A stretch of DNA of 64,000 nucleotides from Terriglobia bacterium (GCA_032252755.1 JAVUPY010000054.1:1-64000); one strand, 5' to 3'; counted from the first letter of the stretch, positions 19,198 through 27,675 are shown. Translations and numbers: made by a program. The notes: generated by a model not told the origin, from the sequence alone.

Positions 19198-19240
19198 CGG
19201 CATGGATACCAGGGGACCCACGGGGCGCGGTTTCAAATGA
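19154..19240 (+). pseudogene. Truncated signal-peptide leader, translationally coupled to next gene
   Basis: A 28-codon frame beginning MHPNLKCLVKRTAL, homologous to the start of the secreted protein at 22152 (MYPNVKCLVKTATL). After about 15 codons homology stops and the frame ends in TGA at 19238-19240, overlapping the ATG of the alkylsulfatase-like gene (ATGA). It looks like the 5' end of a gene whose body was lost or replaced. It may now serve as a leader whose translation delivers ribosomes to the downstream start. Confidence 0.55.
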
Positions 19241-21036
19241 ATCCACACACGCCACGAACAGTTAGGTCCAACCCTGCGGAAACTAACCCCTACATGGGGG
19301 CGCCAGTCGAGCTGACCAAAGCGCCAAACGGGGCCATCACGAACAAGAAGTTGCTCGATCGCATTGGAGACTTCAGCTGGCTCAAGCCGACGATCGAGAA
19401 TCCTGCAAAAGGGATATGGGTCTTCGGAGGTTATGCGCTCGCCCCCATGAGTGTCATCGAAGCCGAAGATGGCCTCATCGCGTTCGATACCGGCGATACC
19501 AAGCACGACGGCGAATGCATGTTCGAAGCCCTCCGCACGGTTACCAAGAAACCTGTCAAGGCGATCATCTACGGCCACTCGCACCCGGTGGCAGGGGCTG
19601 GCGTGCTGGCGGAGGGTAATAAGGACGTGATGGTGATAGGCCACCCGAATCTGAACGAGGTGGTTAAGCAGAATATGGGGACCGGCGGAGCTCCGGCTTT
19701 CTATCCAGAAGTGGGTCCCTATCTCACGGCGCGAGCACTGACGCAGTTCAATGCTTACATGCCGAGCGAAGGTCCGGATGCCTATGTGGTGCCAACCAAC
19801 CTGACCAAGGTTGATTTCGCTTTTCTGCCCGTGAATCGGCCCGTGCAGGACGGCGAGGAGATGACGATCCTGGGGATCAAGCTTAAGTTCTTCACCAAGT
19901 ATGGTTCAGACGACAAGGTCCATACGACCGTTTGGCTCCCCGACCGCAAGATCGTCTTTACAACGCTTCTCTGGAACGCACCGCCGCAACTGTACCCGCT
20001 GCGTGGCGATGTGTTCCGTGACCCAAGGGAGTGGATAGCCGGTCTGAAATTCACGCGTGACCTGAATCCCGAAGTGCTGATCTCTTCAGCGTCCAGGCCG
20101 GTCGTCGGTGCCAAGAACGTGCGGGACACGCTGGAGCAATACCTTGACGGTGTGAGCTTCGTCCTCGATCAATCCCTCCGCGGCATCCTGGGCGGGATGG
20201 GTCCGGATGAGCTGCGTCACTTCGTTAAGTTTCCAAAGTATCTTGATGAGGCGCCTCCTAACCTCCAGTCCTACGGGGAGATTTCAACGTATCCTCCGGC
20301 GATCTATTACCAGACGGTTGGGTGGTATGACAACGACGCAGCGAATCTCAAGCCGCTTGCGCCTGGCGACGAAGCCCGCCGATTGGTGCCGCTTATGGGC
20401 GGCCGCGAGAAAGTCCTTGAGGCGGCGCGAGCCGCACTGGACAAGAAGGAATATGCTTGGGCAGCCAAACTCGCCAACCTGCTTTACCTGGTCGACAACC
20501 AGGACAAGGATGCGCGCCAACTCAAGGCCGATGCCTTGCGCCAGATGGCCATTGTCTCGACTGGCGCCAACGATCGCGCCCACCTTATGTCGCAAGCACT
20601 TGCCCTGGAAGGAAAGACGACGATCGCACGCCTCATCCCGCCGCCAGCGGAGTCCATCATGGCGGCCCCTTCAAAATTCATCGACTACTTCCGTGTTCGA
20701 ATTGACCCGGCAAAAAGCGACACGACAAACAAGCTCATTCGCTTTGAGTTTTCCGACGGGTCCAAGGCGGGTCTTCATATTCGGCGTGCGGTTGCTGAGT
20801 TCATTCCGGAGCCTGAAAAGTACCACCGCAAGCCCGACGTCACGCTGGCGATGTCTGGAGAGACCTGGGTCAAACTCTATTTAAGCCGGGCAACACCGGA
20901 AGACTTGATAAGGAGCGGAGAGGTCATGGTCAAAGGCGATACGGCAGAAGCCGCTCGCTTGATCAACTTGTTCGACCGTTACCGACCAGAGAATGCAGTG
21001 GTGATTCCACCGGCCTACCTGGACCACGCACACTGA
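19237..21036 (+). CDS. Alkylsulfatase-like metallo-beta-lactamase-fold protein with degenerate metal site
   Basis: A 599-residue protein resembling type III linear alkylsulfatases (SdsA1/BDS1). Order: MBL domain (about 50-350), dimerisation helices (MGGREKVLEAARAALDKKEYAWAAKLANLLYLV) and a C-terminal SCP2-like domain (KFIDYFRVRIDP to VMVKGD). In active members the metal site reads HSHxDH with a later His in a GHxxPxxG-type loop. Here it reads HSHPVAG (His114, His116), losing the Asp and third His, and the later loop reads SASRPVVG with no His. Sulfatase activity is therefore doubtful. The ATG at 19237 is chosen because it overlaps the leader stop; the longer reading from 19105 runs through the duplicated non-coding cassette. 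No signal peptide. Confidence 0.85.
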   Translation: MNPHTPRTVRSNPAETNPYMGAPVELTKAPNGAITNKKLLDRIGDFSWLKPTIENPAKGIWVFGGYALAPMSVIEAEDGLIAFDTGDTKHDGECMFEALRTVTKKPVKAIIYGHSHPVAGAGVLAEGNKDVMVIGHPNLNEVVKQNMGTGGAPAFYPEVGPYLTARALTQFNAYMPSEGPDAYVVPTNLTKVDFAFLPVNRPVQDGEEMTILGIKLKFFTKYGSDDKVHTTVWLPDRKIVFTTLLWNAPPQLYPLRGDVFRDPREWIAGLKFTRDLNPEVLISSASRPVVGAKNVRDTLEQYLDGVSFVLDQSLRGILGGMGPDELRHFVKFPKYLDEAPPNLQSYGEISTYPPAIYYQTVGWYDNDAANLKPLAPGDEARRLVPLMGGREKVLEAARAALDKKEYAWAAKLANLLYLVDNQDKDARQLKADALRQMAIVSTGANDRAHLMSQALALEGKTTIARLIPPPAESIMAAPSKFIDYFRVRIDPAKSDTTNKLIRFEFSDGSKAGLHIRRAVAEFIPEPEKYHRKPDVTLAMSGETWVKLYLSRATPEDLIRSGEVMVKGDTAEAARLINLFDRYRPENAVVIPPAYLDHAH

Positions 21037-21258
21037 GTCCAGCGCCCGAAGATAGCGATCGATATCCAGAGCAGCGGGATTGGCTGCCGGAATCTCCGTT
21101 CTGAACAATTATCCGCGACAGGTTAGGTATATGGTTGTGCCTGTTACCGTCCAACAACGCTGGGGCCGCTACGGTGCTGCTCATGGATAGGCTGGATGTG
21201 GTCTATTTCTTGTAGTTTATCTGGACAAACGCATAGCCATATCACAGGATGTATCGCT

Positions 21259-21940
21259 ATGAAAGCGCACATGGTTTTCACCCGGCAACCATTCGCGTCT
21301 ACGTTCGCAACTCTGGGCGTAATTCTTCTATTGATTCCCGCTGCTCTCGCTGCCCAGGAGTCAACCGAGACAAGCTTTCGGCATTTCGACCTGACACCGC
21401 TGTTTGGATACCGCACCCCTGTCAGCTTTGCAATCGAACCCGCTGTCCAGGAAACACATCCGCGACTCGTGTTCGATGGCGGCCCGAGCTACGGAGTTGC
21501 TTTTGGAGTACGGTTTCACAATGATGACGTAATTGAGATGAGGTGGGCGAGGCAGGAGTCGCACAGTCATCTGGAAGATGTCAGTGTGTTCTCTTCGCCA
21601 CAACGAGCGACTCTCGACCAGTATCACGGGGATTTTACTCACGAGTACGTTATCGATAAATGGCCTGCGTGGGCGAAACCATTTGTCATCGGCAGTGTTG
21701 GCGCCACTAGAGTGAGCGGTAACGCAAACACGAGTTTCACACGCTTTTCTTTCGGGATCGGTGGCGGTGTAAAGCTATTCGCTGGGAAGCATCTGGGAGT
21801 TCGAGTGCAGGCGCAGTGGCCTGCCAATAGTATTGGACCCTCACGCTACGGTTTTTTGCGGTGGAGGATGCGTCGTTCACGTAGGCGGCACTCTCGGCTC
21901 TCAAGGCGAGATGGTGGTGGGACCGCTATTTCGATTCTAA
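21259..21940 (+). pseudogene. Outer-membrane beta-barrel gene with single-base frameshift
   Basis: Starts at the ATG at 21259 with a signal peptide (ending near ALAAQ) and reads as a beta-barrel protein to GVRVQAQW. From there the original frame becomes an unnatural Arg-rich tail ending at 21978. Removing one C at 21820-21821 restores LPIVLDPHATVF and a terminal VVGPLFRF followed by TAA at 21938-21940. A C-terminal Phe after alternating hydrophobics is the normal outer-membrane protein ending. So the gene carries a +1 insertion, either a real mutation or a sequence error. Function unknown. Confidence 0.72.
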
Positions 21941-21981
21941 AAGCGCAGCTCTTCGAGAATCTTTTCAGAGTTCGTTAGAGC

Positions 21982-22010
21982 AATGGTGAGCCAAACGCAG
22001 GCTCGCCATT
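21982..22010 (+). terminator. Hairpin after the frameshifted barrel gene
   Basis: AATGGTGAGCC pairs with GGCTCGCCATT (one G-T wobble) around a 7-base loop, shortly after both possible stops. There is no strong T-run. Confidence 0.5.
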
Positions 22011-22060
22011 CCAGAACAAACGATGCCGTGAAAGTCACGTTTTGTCACCACGGGGGGTAG

Positions 22061-22192
22061 CATCTTGGCGGACTAGGAGTTTTGCCAATGGTAGGCACAT
22101 CATTTGACGGCTATTTTGATCGAAGAGTCACAAACAACGAGGCGAACGAAGATGTATCCGAACGTGAAGTGTCTTGTCAAAACCGCAACGTT
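22061..22192 (+). repeat. Duplicated promoter/leader cassette, copy B
   Basis: The second copy of the sequence at 19063-19197. Here the shared sequence runs into an intact gene at 22152, so this copy is probably the original arrangement. Confidence 0.8.
22073..22088 (+). promoter_or_regulatory. Recurrent 16-bp palindrome (site 8)
   Basis: CTAGGAGTTTTGCCAA, 63 bases before the ATG at 22152. Confidence 0.42.
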
Positions 22193-22733
22193 GTGCCTGC
22201 TGTTGCTGGTTGGAGCCAGTACCATTCAGGCGCAAAAGCGAATCACGATCCAGGCAAATGCAAGAGGGACGAGCACCCAAATGGGTCAGATGGTCTCAGT
22301 AAGAATCATCATCGAGTCGTTCTCAACGGCTGAAGACCAGAGATTACTCATTGAGGGTTTTAAGAAGAACCGTACGGAAGGCATGCGGAGCGCTCTTGAG
22401 AAGATGAAACCGAAGGGCCGTATCTCGCCCGAACGCTCTGTGGGCAATGACGTGAAATATATTCGAGAACTTCCTGCCGAGAAGGGACAGCGGCGTTTCC
22501 GACTCGTTACGGACCGAAATCTTGCATTCGCGGAATTGTATGGGGGTACGCGCTCTAGAGATTACAGCGTCGGTGCGCTTGAACTAACAATTAGTGCTGA
22601 CGGCAAAAGCGGATCCGGGACTGTGCTTCCGGCGTGCCTCTTGAGCCTAAACAAGGAAACCAACGAGATTGAGATAGAGACATACCAGAACCCGTGGCAG
22701 CTGGTTAATTTTATCGTCCATTTCGAGGAGTAG
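22152..22733 (+). CDS. Secreted protein of unknown function
   Basis: A 193-residue protein. The ATG at 22152 is preferred to 22104 because it begins a normal signal peptide (MYPNVKCLVKTATLCLLLLV, cleavage after TIQAQ) and because the upstream part is shared non-coding cassette sequence. The mature part (KRITIQANARGTSTQMG, later DRNLAFAELYGGTRSRDYSVGALELTI) is beta-rich with no recognised motif. It is probably periplasmic. Confidence 0.75.
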   Translation: MYPNVKCLVKTATLCLLLLVGASTIQAQKRITIQANARGTSTQMGQMVSVRIIIESFSTAEDQRLLIEGFKKNRTEGMRSALEKMKPKGRISPERSVGNDVKYIRELPAEKGQRRFRLVTDRNLAFAELYGGTRSRDYSVGALELTISADGKSGSGTVLPACLLSLNKETNEIEIETYQNPWQLVNFIVHFEE

Positions 22734-22844
22734 CACGGTAAACAGGAGACATTAGGGTCCCCACTGTTTGTGCCCCTGGTTTTTATCTGTCAGGGTGTTC
22801 CTTTCCTTCTTAGATTACATTCCTACGGCGCGATCTCCTGCACG

Positions 22845-23696
22845 TCAGCGAGGATAGAGGAAAGTTGCCGCCAGGCGAAACCGCCAGCTTGGAGCGCCTG
22901 ACGGGCGGGCAACATAAGGGCCGGCCGCCATCGATAATTTCACCGGGCGTTTACCTAGCATCGTGACCTTACTCACGTTGAACAGCAATGGCGCAGACCA
23001 AACTTCCTCCGCCTTCCAGTTTGCCGAGGCCTCCATGCTGGCCCCAATGGATAGTCCCTTCCCCAAGTTGTAATGCATAAACGGCTGCAGGTACATCGCA
23101 TTGACGGAGGGGCGATCCTTCGCTCCGCTGGCCGACCAGAGCTGGTTGCCGAGTAGGCCCAACGTCCACTTGCCGGGCTGGGTCAGGACAACCATCGAGG
23201 GACCCAGGGAGAATTTCTCGGTTCCGAGAGCCTGGTTGGTGGCAGTAGGCAGCAGCAAGGCCGGCCCAACTCCCCAGATAATGCGCCCCGCCTTCGATGG
23301 CGCGAAAAATATCGTGGCAAGCGTGTCGTCCAAACCGCTGTAGCGTGTACTCCCGTCTGGAGCGGGTTGAGAGCTTAACGGCATGATCACACGAAGAACG
23401 ATATTCGTGCTCGAGTTGATTGGAAAGGGGACGACCGGCTGAAAGTTGAGCAGTTCGCCGGTGGCCTTCCGCTCACCTATACCGAAGTCCGAATTGGCCT
23501 CGAACGGAACACTGATCAAGCTCGCAATCGGGTTTTGCGTTTGTTTCGCCAGTTCACTGGCAGATGGTTCGCTGGCCGGCGGCTGACCTCCGGGAGCCGC
23601 GCCAGTTGCAGACTGTGCGGCGCCGCTGTTCGAAAGAAACACCACTATAGCCATCGCAGTTAGGAAGTTCATGATTCTGGGCCAAAGAGACTTCAT
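22845..23696 (-). CDS. Outer-membrane beta-barrel protein (transporter/neuromedin-U-like)
   Basis: A 283-residue protein with a signal peptide (ending near SGAAQ), a Pro/Ala/Ser-rich linker, then alternating beta strands (FQPVVPFPINSSTNIVLRVIMPL, GPALLLPTATNQALGTEKFSLGPSMVVL, WRFRLAATFLYPR). This pattern is common in proteins annotated 'transporter' or 'neuromedin U' in Acidobacteriota and Planctomycetes. They are probably small outer-membrane channels. No substrate is indicated. The gene lies beside a broken anion-permease gene, but no link is proven. Confidence 0.78.
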   Translation of the reverse strand: MKSLWPRIMNFLTAMAIVVFLSNSGAAQSATGAAPGGQPPASEPSASELAKQTQNPIASLISVPFEANSDFGIGERKATGELLNFQPVVPFPINSSTNIVLRVIMPLSSQPAPDGSTRYSGLDDTLATIFFAPSKAGRIIWGVGPALLLPTATNQALGTEKFSLGPSMVVLTQPGKWTLGLLGNQLWSASGAKDRPSVNAMYLQPFMHYNLGKGLSIGASMEASANWKAEEVWSAPLLFNVSKVTMLGKRPVKLSMAAGPYVARPSGAPSWRFRLAATFLYPR

Positions 23697-23718
23697 GACT
23701 TAGTTCCCCTTTCCTCTT

Positions 23719-23919
23719 CTAAAAGCGATAACTCAGCCGCACCAGCGTAACGGTGATAAGCATCGTCAACAAAAGCAGAGGCGTCCCGATCTTGACGTAA
23801 TCCCAAAATGAATAGCCGCCAGGTTCCATGACCAGCAAATTCCAGGTGGACGACACAAGAGGGCGCACCCGAGCCGAAACTGAGCTGAAGAAAACCTTAC
23901 TGTATGAGTGGTATTTCAT
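23719..23919 (-). pseudogene. 3' relic of an SLC13/DASS-type anion permease
   Basis: Only the last ~45 residues of a transporter are visible: [18 protein letters not shown] followed by [18 protein letters not shown]. The [22 protein letters not shown] pattern is the C-terminal end of SLC13/CitT-type sodium-dicarboxylate permeases, which normally have ~450-600 residues. Everything upstream is replaced by the neighbouring gene at 23897, so the permease has been truncated by a deletion or rearrangement with its breakpoint near 23855-23897. Confidence 0.6.
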
Positions 23920-24391
23920 TTGCCAGTTGCAAATTGATTAGTAAGGTCAAACGGTTCTCAATCTGGTAGAACTTCGCTGCTCTCTTGCCGCCTACCGCTG
24001 CCTCAAATTTCGGCAAATACTTCTGCTTCAAGGAGACGAGTTCGTCGTCGATGCTCATCATTCCTGCCGTCAAGTCATGAGCCTTCGCCGAATCAAGGTT
24101 CTCCATTGCACGGGCGTATTCGTGGATGATGTCCAGGCGTTTTGCGTTAATAGCGTTCTGCTCATTCGCATACTCTCGATAGACAGGCCAAAATGCGTCT
24201 GCTTCTGGTTTAGTTAGTTCCATTGAAGCGGAAATAACATCCACTTTGCTTCGAGTAAGATCCTGTCGAAGTGAGGCGATATCGTTTTCGGTCAGGGGCT
24301 TCGCGCTAACTTCAGCTGTTTGACTGAATGAACTAGCCGCGCTCAACAGAACGATCACGACACAGACGAGCCCTGCTATTGTCGATTTCAT
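23897..24391 (-). CDS. Periplasmic helical protein, CpxP/Spy-like in architecture
   Basis: A 164-residue paralogue of 12062-12610 (minus): signal peptide (ending near SSFSQ), [17 protein letters not shown], and a C-terminal [21 protein letters not shown] that matches the paralogue's ending. Helical throughout. It follows the DUF4136 gene by 21 bases, probably in one transcript. Chaperone or sensor roles are inference from architecture only. Confidence 0.8.
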   Translation of the reverse strand: MKSTIAGLVCVVIVLLSAASSFSQTAEVSAKPLTENDIASLRQDLTRSKVDVISASMELTKPEADAFWPVYREYANEQNAINAKRLDIIHEYARAMENLDSAKAHDLTAGMMSIDDELVSLKQKYLPKFEAAVGGKRAAKFYQIENRLTLLINLQLANEIPLIQ

Positions 24392-24412
24392 TTCTTTTCT
24401 CCGGCCTGCTGA

Positions 24413-24973
24413 TTATTTCGAACTAGGTGGATAGTTCTTGAGCATCTTTGCAACGGCCTTCTTCAGATTCTTCTCCTGTTTTTCCGGCTTGGCCTTCGCG
24501 TCGAGTGTCTTGCTCGCACTGCTACGCCACACCATTGCTTTGGCCGCGCGATCGTACATAACCAGGTCGATCTGTCCGATCTGTACTGTACTGGTGCTGC
24601 CGTAGGTAGTGGAGCTACCCGTGCCACCGTACCACCGGCCACCCCATCCCGGTCCGTAACCCCAGTCCGTGCTGTACGAGGTGAACTGTTTTTCCTGGCT
24701 GATAGCAGCTTCGTACCCGATATAGAGATCCGCATCATCACTGTCCGATTTCTGCAGACCTTTCGTTAGTAACTCTGCATCGACAGCCTGTTTCAGCTGC
24801 CGGTCAGCCATATCGTTCAGTTGATCAGCACCTTTGATTTGTACCCACTTGTATGTTTTGAACTTTGAGAAGTCCGTGTTCTTGTCGAAGTTGTAACGGA
24901 CATCCTGCGCGAGAACCGAACCAACAGCGAAGGCGAAGAAGGCAATCGCCATGATACGTGTCGTCAGCTTCAT
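24413..24973 (-). CDS. DUF4136 family secreted protein
   Basis: A 186-residue protein with a signal peptide (ending near SVLAQ). VRYNFDKNTDFSKFKTYKWV is the DUF4136 opening, and the ending KNLKKAVAKMLKNYPP is also typical. A Gly/Trp/Tyr-rich stretch (about 95-120) sits in the middle. A second DUF4136 protein lies at 41090-41629. The family is envelope-associated with unknown function. It is first in a two-gene unit with 23897-24391. Confidence 0.88.
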   Translation of the reverse strand: MKLTTRIMAIAFFAFAVGSVLAQDVRYNFDKNTDFSKFKTYKWVQIKGADQLNDMADRQLKQAVDAELLTKGLQKSDSDDADLYIGYEAAISQEKQFTSYSTDWGYGPGWGGRWYGGTGSSTTYGSTSTVQIGQIDLVMYDRAAKAMVWRSSASKTLDAKAKPEKQEKNLKKAVAKMLKNYPPSSK

Positions 24974-25336
24974 TTCTTTGCTCCTGATCTGCTTCGCAGA
25001 GATTGCTGTGCGAACGCAGTACGCGTTCGCTTCCGGCCGTATGCTGTATGGAGAAGGGAGTAGAGGCTACTGCGAAAAATACCAGCGCATCCGGCGAGAA
25101 TCTCCTAACGCCGTTCGGCTGTCGCGGTTGAAACCTCGCTGGGGAGTGTTCTGCCGATAAGCTCGGATGCGGTTCCTGCGGCTACAGCGAAGAGACCGGA
25201 TCAACAGACGCTTACGCCCCCAGGAGCGCTGTTCTTTTATTTGCAGGACGGCTGCAATTACTACCAGTTCCGTAGACAGTATCCACCAGCTATGTTCATC
25301 GCGAAAGCCTCCGAGGAGGAAGAAGAGAGGACACAT
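24974..25336. other. Divergent intergenic region, no gene seen
   Basis: This 363-base stretch separates the minus-strand DUF4136 gene and the plus-strand barrel gene at 25337. It contains a strong hairpin at 25010-25030 and no copy of the recurrent palindrome that I could find. Confidence 0.5.
25010..25030. other. Perfect 8-bp hairpin in the DUF4136 5' region
   Basis: GCGAACGC and GCGTTCGC around the loop AGTAC, 37 bases upstream of the DUF4136 start. It could be an operator or a 5' leader structure. Confidence 0.35.
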
Positions 25337-25942
25337 ATGCATCTATTCAAAGCGGCACTCGCGATGTTTGCATTTACGGCGGTGGCGATGGTTGCCGTCG
25401 CCCAAGAGGAATACCCAAAGGCTGAAGTGGCCCTTGGATATTCGCTGGTTCGATATTCAACAACTGGACCTCTTGAGCAATTCACCGCCAACGGCGGCAG
25501 CACAAGCATCGCATACAACTTCAACCGAAAGATCGGCCTCGTTGCCGATTTGGGCGGTTACAACAACAACAACATTCGTGGCTACGACGTGGACAACACA
25601 ATGTTTACGTATCTGTTTGGTCCACGGTTCACGGCTCGAGGCGAGCATGTGAACATCTTTGGCCACGCCATGTTTGGTGGCGCTCACATTTCAGGTAGCG
25701 CGGGACCGCTGCTCGTTCCTGGTGGTGGATCGACCACCTCGTTTGAGGAAGCAAACAACTCAGCAGCATTTCTGATTGGCGGCGGATTCGACGTGCACCT
25801 CAGCAAGCACATCGCGCTCCGACCCGCCCAGTTGGACTATTTGCTAATTCGTTTCAATCCCACAGTTCAGGGCGTCGAGTTGAGCTCGACACAGAACAAC
25901 CTACGCTTCTCTGCTCAGCTAGTGTTCAAGTTCGGACACTAA
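25337..25942 (+). CDS. Outer-membrane beta-barrel protein (OmpA-barrel-like)
   Basis: A 201-residue protein. The ATG at 25337 follows a strong GAGGAGGAAGAAGAGAGG purine tract and begins a signal peptide (MHLFKAALAMFAFTAVAMVA, ending near AVAQ). Eight or so amphipathic strands follow, ending in FSAQLVFKFGH, as in small outer-membrane barrels (OmpW/OprF N-terminal type). A 32-residue upstream extension in frame is unlikely. A terminator hairpin follows at 25984. Confidence 0.82.
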   Translation: MHLFKAALAMFAFTAVAMVAVAQEEYPKAEVALGYSLVRYSTTGPLEQFTANGGSTSIAYNFNRKIGLVADLGGYNNNNIRGYDVDNTMFTYLFGPRFTARGEHVNIFGHAMFGGAHISGSAGPLLVPGGGSTTSFEEANNSAAFLIGGGFDVHLSKHIALRPAQLDYLLIRFNPTVQGVELSSTQNNLRFSAQLVFKFGH

Positions 25943-25983
25943 GGTACGACGTACGCCTTTCTCGGAGTGCGTCGATAGCCGCG

Positions 25984-26018
25984 GTCGGGGAGCGCCGCCA
26001 ATTTGGCTCCCCGACTTT
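25984..26018 (+). terminator. Rho-independent-type terminator
   Basis: GTCGGGGAGC and GCTCCCCGAC form a perfect 10-bp GC-rich stem with a 12-base loop and a short TTT tail, 41 bases after the barrel gene's stop. Confidence 0.65.
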
Positions 26019-26046
26019 ATGCAGTTCGTCCCCTGAGAGGAACCAC

Positions 26047-26079
26047 AACATCGCAGAATCACCCCGTTCCTGCGATGTT
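26047..26079. terminator. Inverted repeat downstream of the REC gene
   Basis: AACATCGCAG and CTGCGATGTT, a perfect 10-bp stem with a 13-base loop, 12 bases beyond the stop of the minus-strand response regulator. It is probably that gene's transcription end. Confidence 0.5.
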
Positions 26080-26090
26080 TGCAATCGTTT

Positions 26091-26525
26091 CTATTCAGTT
26101 ATATCGGAAATGAACACTTGGTGGTTCGCGACCGCATGAAGCGCCGGAATTAGATCCGATCGGAGACGGCGCTTGATTACATAGGCGGTACCTCCAGCTT
26201 CGAAGCTCGCCTTTACAAATTCTTCATCTTCGTAAACAGTCAGGAACAAGATCTGAGCAGTGGACCCGCCCTCTCGCAACATCCTGGCTACATCGAAACC
26301 GTTGGAATCTCCAAGTGACACGTCGAGAATGATGACATCGGGCTTTACGGTTTCATTGTGTTGCAGGACGGACTTGCCATCGGCGAAGAGCCCAACGATA
26401 GAGAACTCGTCGCCCAACAGATCAGAAACCATCTCGAGAATCTCGGGATTGTCGTCGGCAAGGGCGAGCCTTAACTGTTTCACGGGGAACCTCTCAGCGT
26501 ACCGAGCTTCAAGTCGTGAGCGCAT
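26091..26525 (-). CDS. Single-domain response regulator (REC only)
   Basis: A 144-residue receiver domain with no output domain. LALADDNPEI supplies the acidic pair, DVIILDVSLGDSNGFD the phosphoacceptor Asp, LTVYEDE the Thr switch region and AYVIKRRL the conserved Lys. About 14 residues precede the fold, so translation might start a little further in. Stand-alone receivers act in phosphorelays or by protein contact. It precedes a LuxR-type regulator gene in the same orientation after about 330 bases. Its kinase is unknown; the HisKA_3 kinases at 3156 and 61980 are candidates. Confidence 0.88.
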   Translation of the reverse strand: MRSRLEARYAERFPVKQLRLALADDNPEILEMVSDLLGDEFSIVGLFADGKSVLQHNETVKPDVIILDVSLGDSNGFDVARMLREGGSTAQILFLTVYEDEEFVKASFEAGGTAYVIKRRLRSDLIPALHAVANHQVFISDITE

Positions 26526-26852
26526 ATTGCTCTTGATGACGATGAATTGCTACTAGGAAATGAACGTTCTTTCTTTTCAATAATTGCCAGAGAGCACAGG
26601 TAGAAATTCAAAATCGGTCGCAAAACTAAGTTGCCAAAACAAAGCGATCACCAGTGAAAAGAGACGACCCCCGAGCACCAGGAGAGGTTCGTGTCGGGGG
26701 TCGGGCAGGAGGCTGCGTCTCAGGCTATCGGTGTAAAGCGCCCACTGTTCTGATCAAACTATACTTCTTGCCGTTCTCGTTCTGAACTATCAAAAATACC
26801 CGTTAAGAACTGATTTATTCCTGATATGCAGTGACGCGCGGTTTCCTCTCGA
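26526..26852. other. Intergenic region between two response regulator genes
   Basis: This holds the terminator hairpin at 26665-26703 and, at 26575-26590, a palindrome-like sequence (TTTCAATAATTGCCAG) oriented away from both flanking genes, which I treat as a weak match. No gene seen. Confidence 0.45.
26665..26703 (-). terminator. GC-rich hairpin ending the LuxR-type regulator gene
   Basis: CGACCCCCGA and TCGGGGGTCG form a perfect 10-bp stem with a 19-base loop. On the minus strand it is followed by TCTCTTTTC, a loose T-run. Confidence 0.55.
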
Positions 26853-27497
26853 CTATTCAACCAAATGATGTTCGATAGCATACCGGAGCAATTCGGCATT
26901 TGTCCGAAGCCCAAGAGATTCCATGGTCTTGTACTTGTGGAACGCAACCGTACCAGTCCTGATTGACAGAATGCTGGCAACCTCCTTCATGGACTTACCT
27001 TCGGCAAGTAGCTGAAGGATTTCACGCTGCCGCCTTGTAATGCGTTTTTCGGGCGTGGAAGTGTCACCACTCCGCAATAGAAAGTCGACGGTGTCCTTGA
27101 CGATGAGAGGAGTGATATACGAACCGTTCCGGAGCACTGCTCTGACGGCTCGCACAAGCTCTTCCGACGCAGACTGCTTCAAGACATATCCTGACGCTCC
27201 GCGACGAAAGGCTTCTGCACAAACGTCTGGTTCTGCATGAAAGCTCAAATACACAATTTTAACGTTGCGCATCATGTGCTTCAGTTGTTCGCCTGCATCC
27301 AGACCGTTCAAGCCGGGCATAGCGATGTCGAGGATTACGACATCAGGCCGAAGCTGGGCCGCGGCCTGTAACAACGCCCGTCCATCGTTGGCCGTTCCAA
27401 CAACTTCGAACTCCGGTTCGAGAAAACTTTTACAGGCTTGCGCAACAAGAATGTGGTCATCGGCGATTAAAATTCTGGAGCGATGGTGGTGTTCCAT
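26853..27497 (-). CDS. NarL/LuxR-family response regulator
   Basis: A 214-residue regulator from the ATG at 27497, preceded by GAAAGGGCAG; an in-frame ATG at 27521 is an alternative. The receiver domain has LIADDH, phosphoacceptor VVILDIAMPG and the YVLKQSA Lys. The C-terminal LuxR helix-turn-helix has KRITRRQREILQLLAEGKSMKEVA and TVAFHKYK. It is closely similar to the regulator at 31350-31994 along its whole length. It is the natural partner class for HisKA_3 kinases such as those at 3156 and 61980. A GTGAT-N4-ATCAC site lies about 180 bases upstream. Confidence 0.93.
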   Translation of the reverse strand: MEHHHRSRILIADDHILVAQACKSFLEPEFEVVGTANDGRALLQAAAQLRPDVVILDIAMPGLNGLDAGEQLKHMMRNVKIVYLSFHAEPDVCAEAFRRGASGYVLKQSASEELVRAVRAVLRNGSYITPLIVKDTVDFLLRSGDTSTPEKRITRRQREILQLLAEGKSMKEVASILSIRTGTVAFHKYKTMESLGLRTNAELLRYAIEHHLVE

Positions 27498-27675
27498 AAT
27501 CTGCCCTTTCAAAGGACGCATGGACTAGCGAGAAGATCCCTCGCCGAATGAACGAGAAGAAACACATGGGGTCAGGCCTGCAAATCTAATTCCGGGGGAA
27601 GACGGATACATCAGTCAACGTGGGTGACAGGATCTCGAAGCGTAGCAAAGGTACTTAAGAGATCCTTTCTAGTCA

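Noticed and set aside
19105-19236. Longer start for the alkylsulfatase-like gene
   Set aside because: These 44 codons run through the duplicated cassette in a frame that is not the coding frame of copy B, so they are probably untranslated.
26575-26590. A further palindrome copy, TTTCAATAATTGCCAG
   Set aside because: Only the right half matches and it points away from both flanking response regulator genes, so it is left out of the set.
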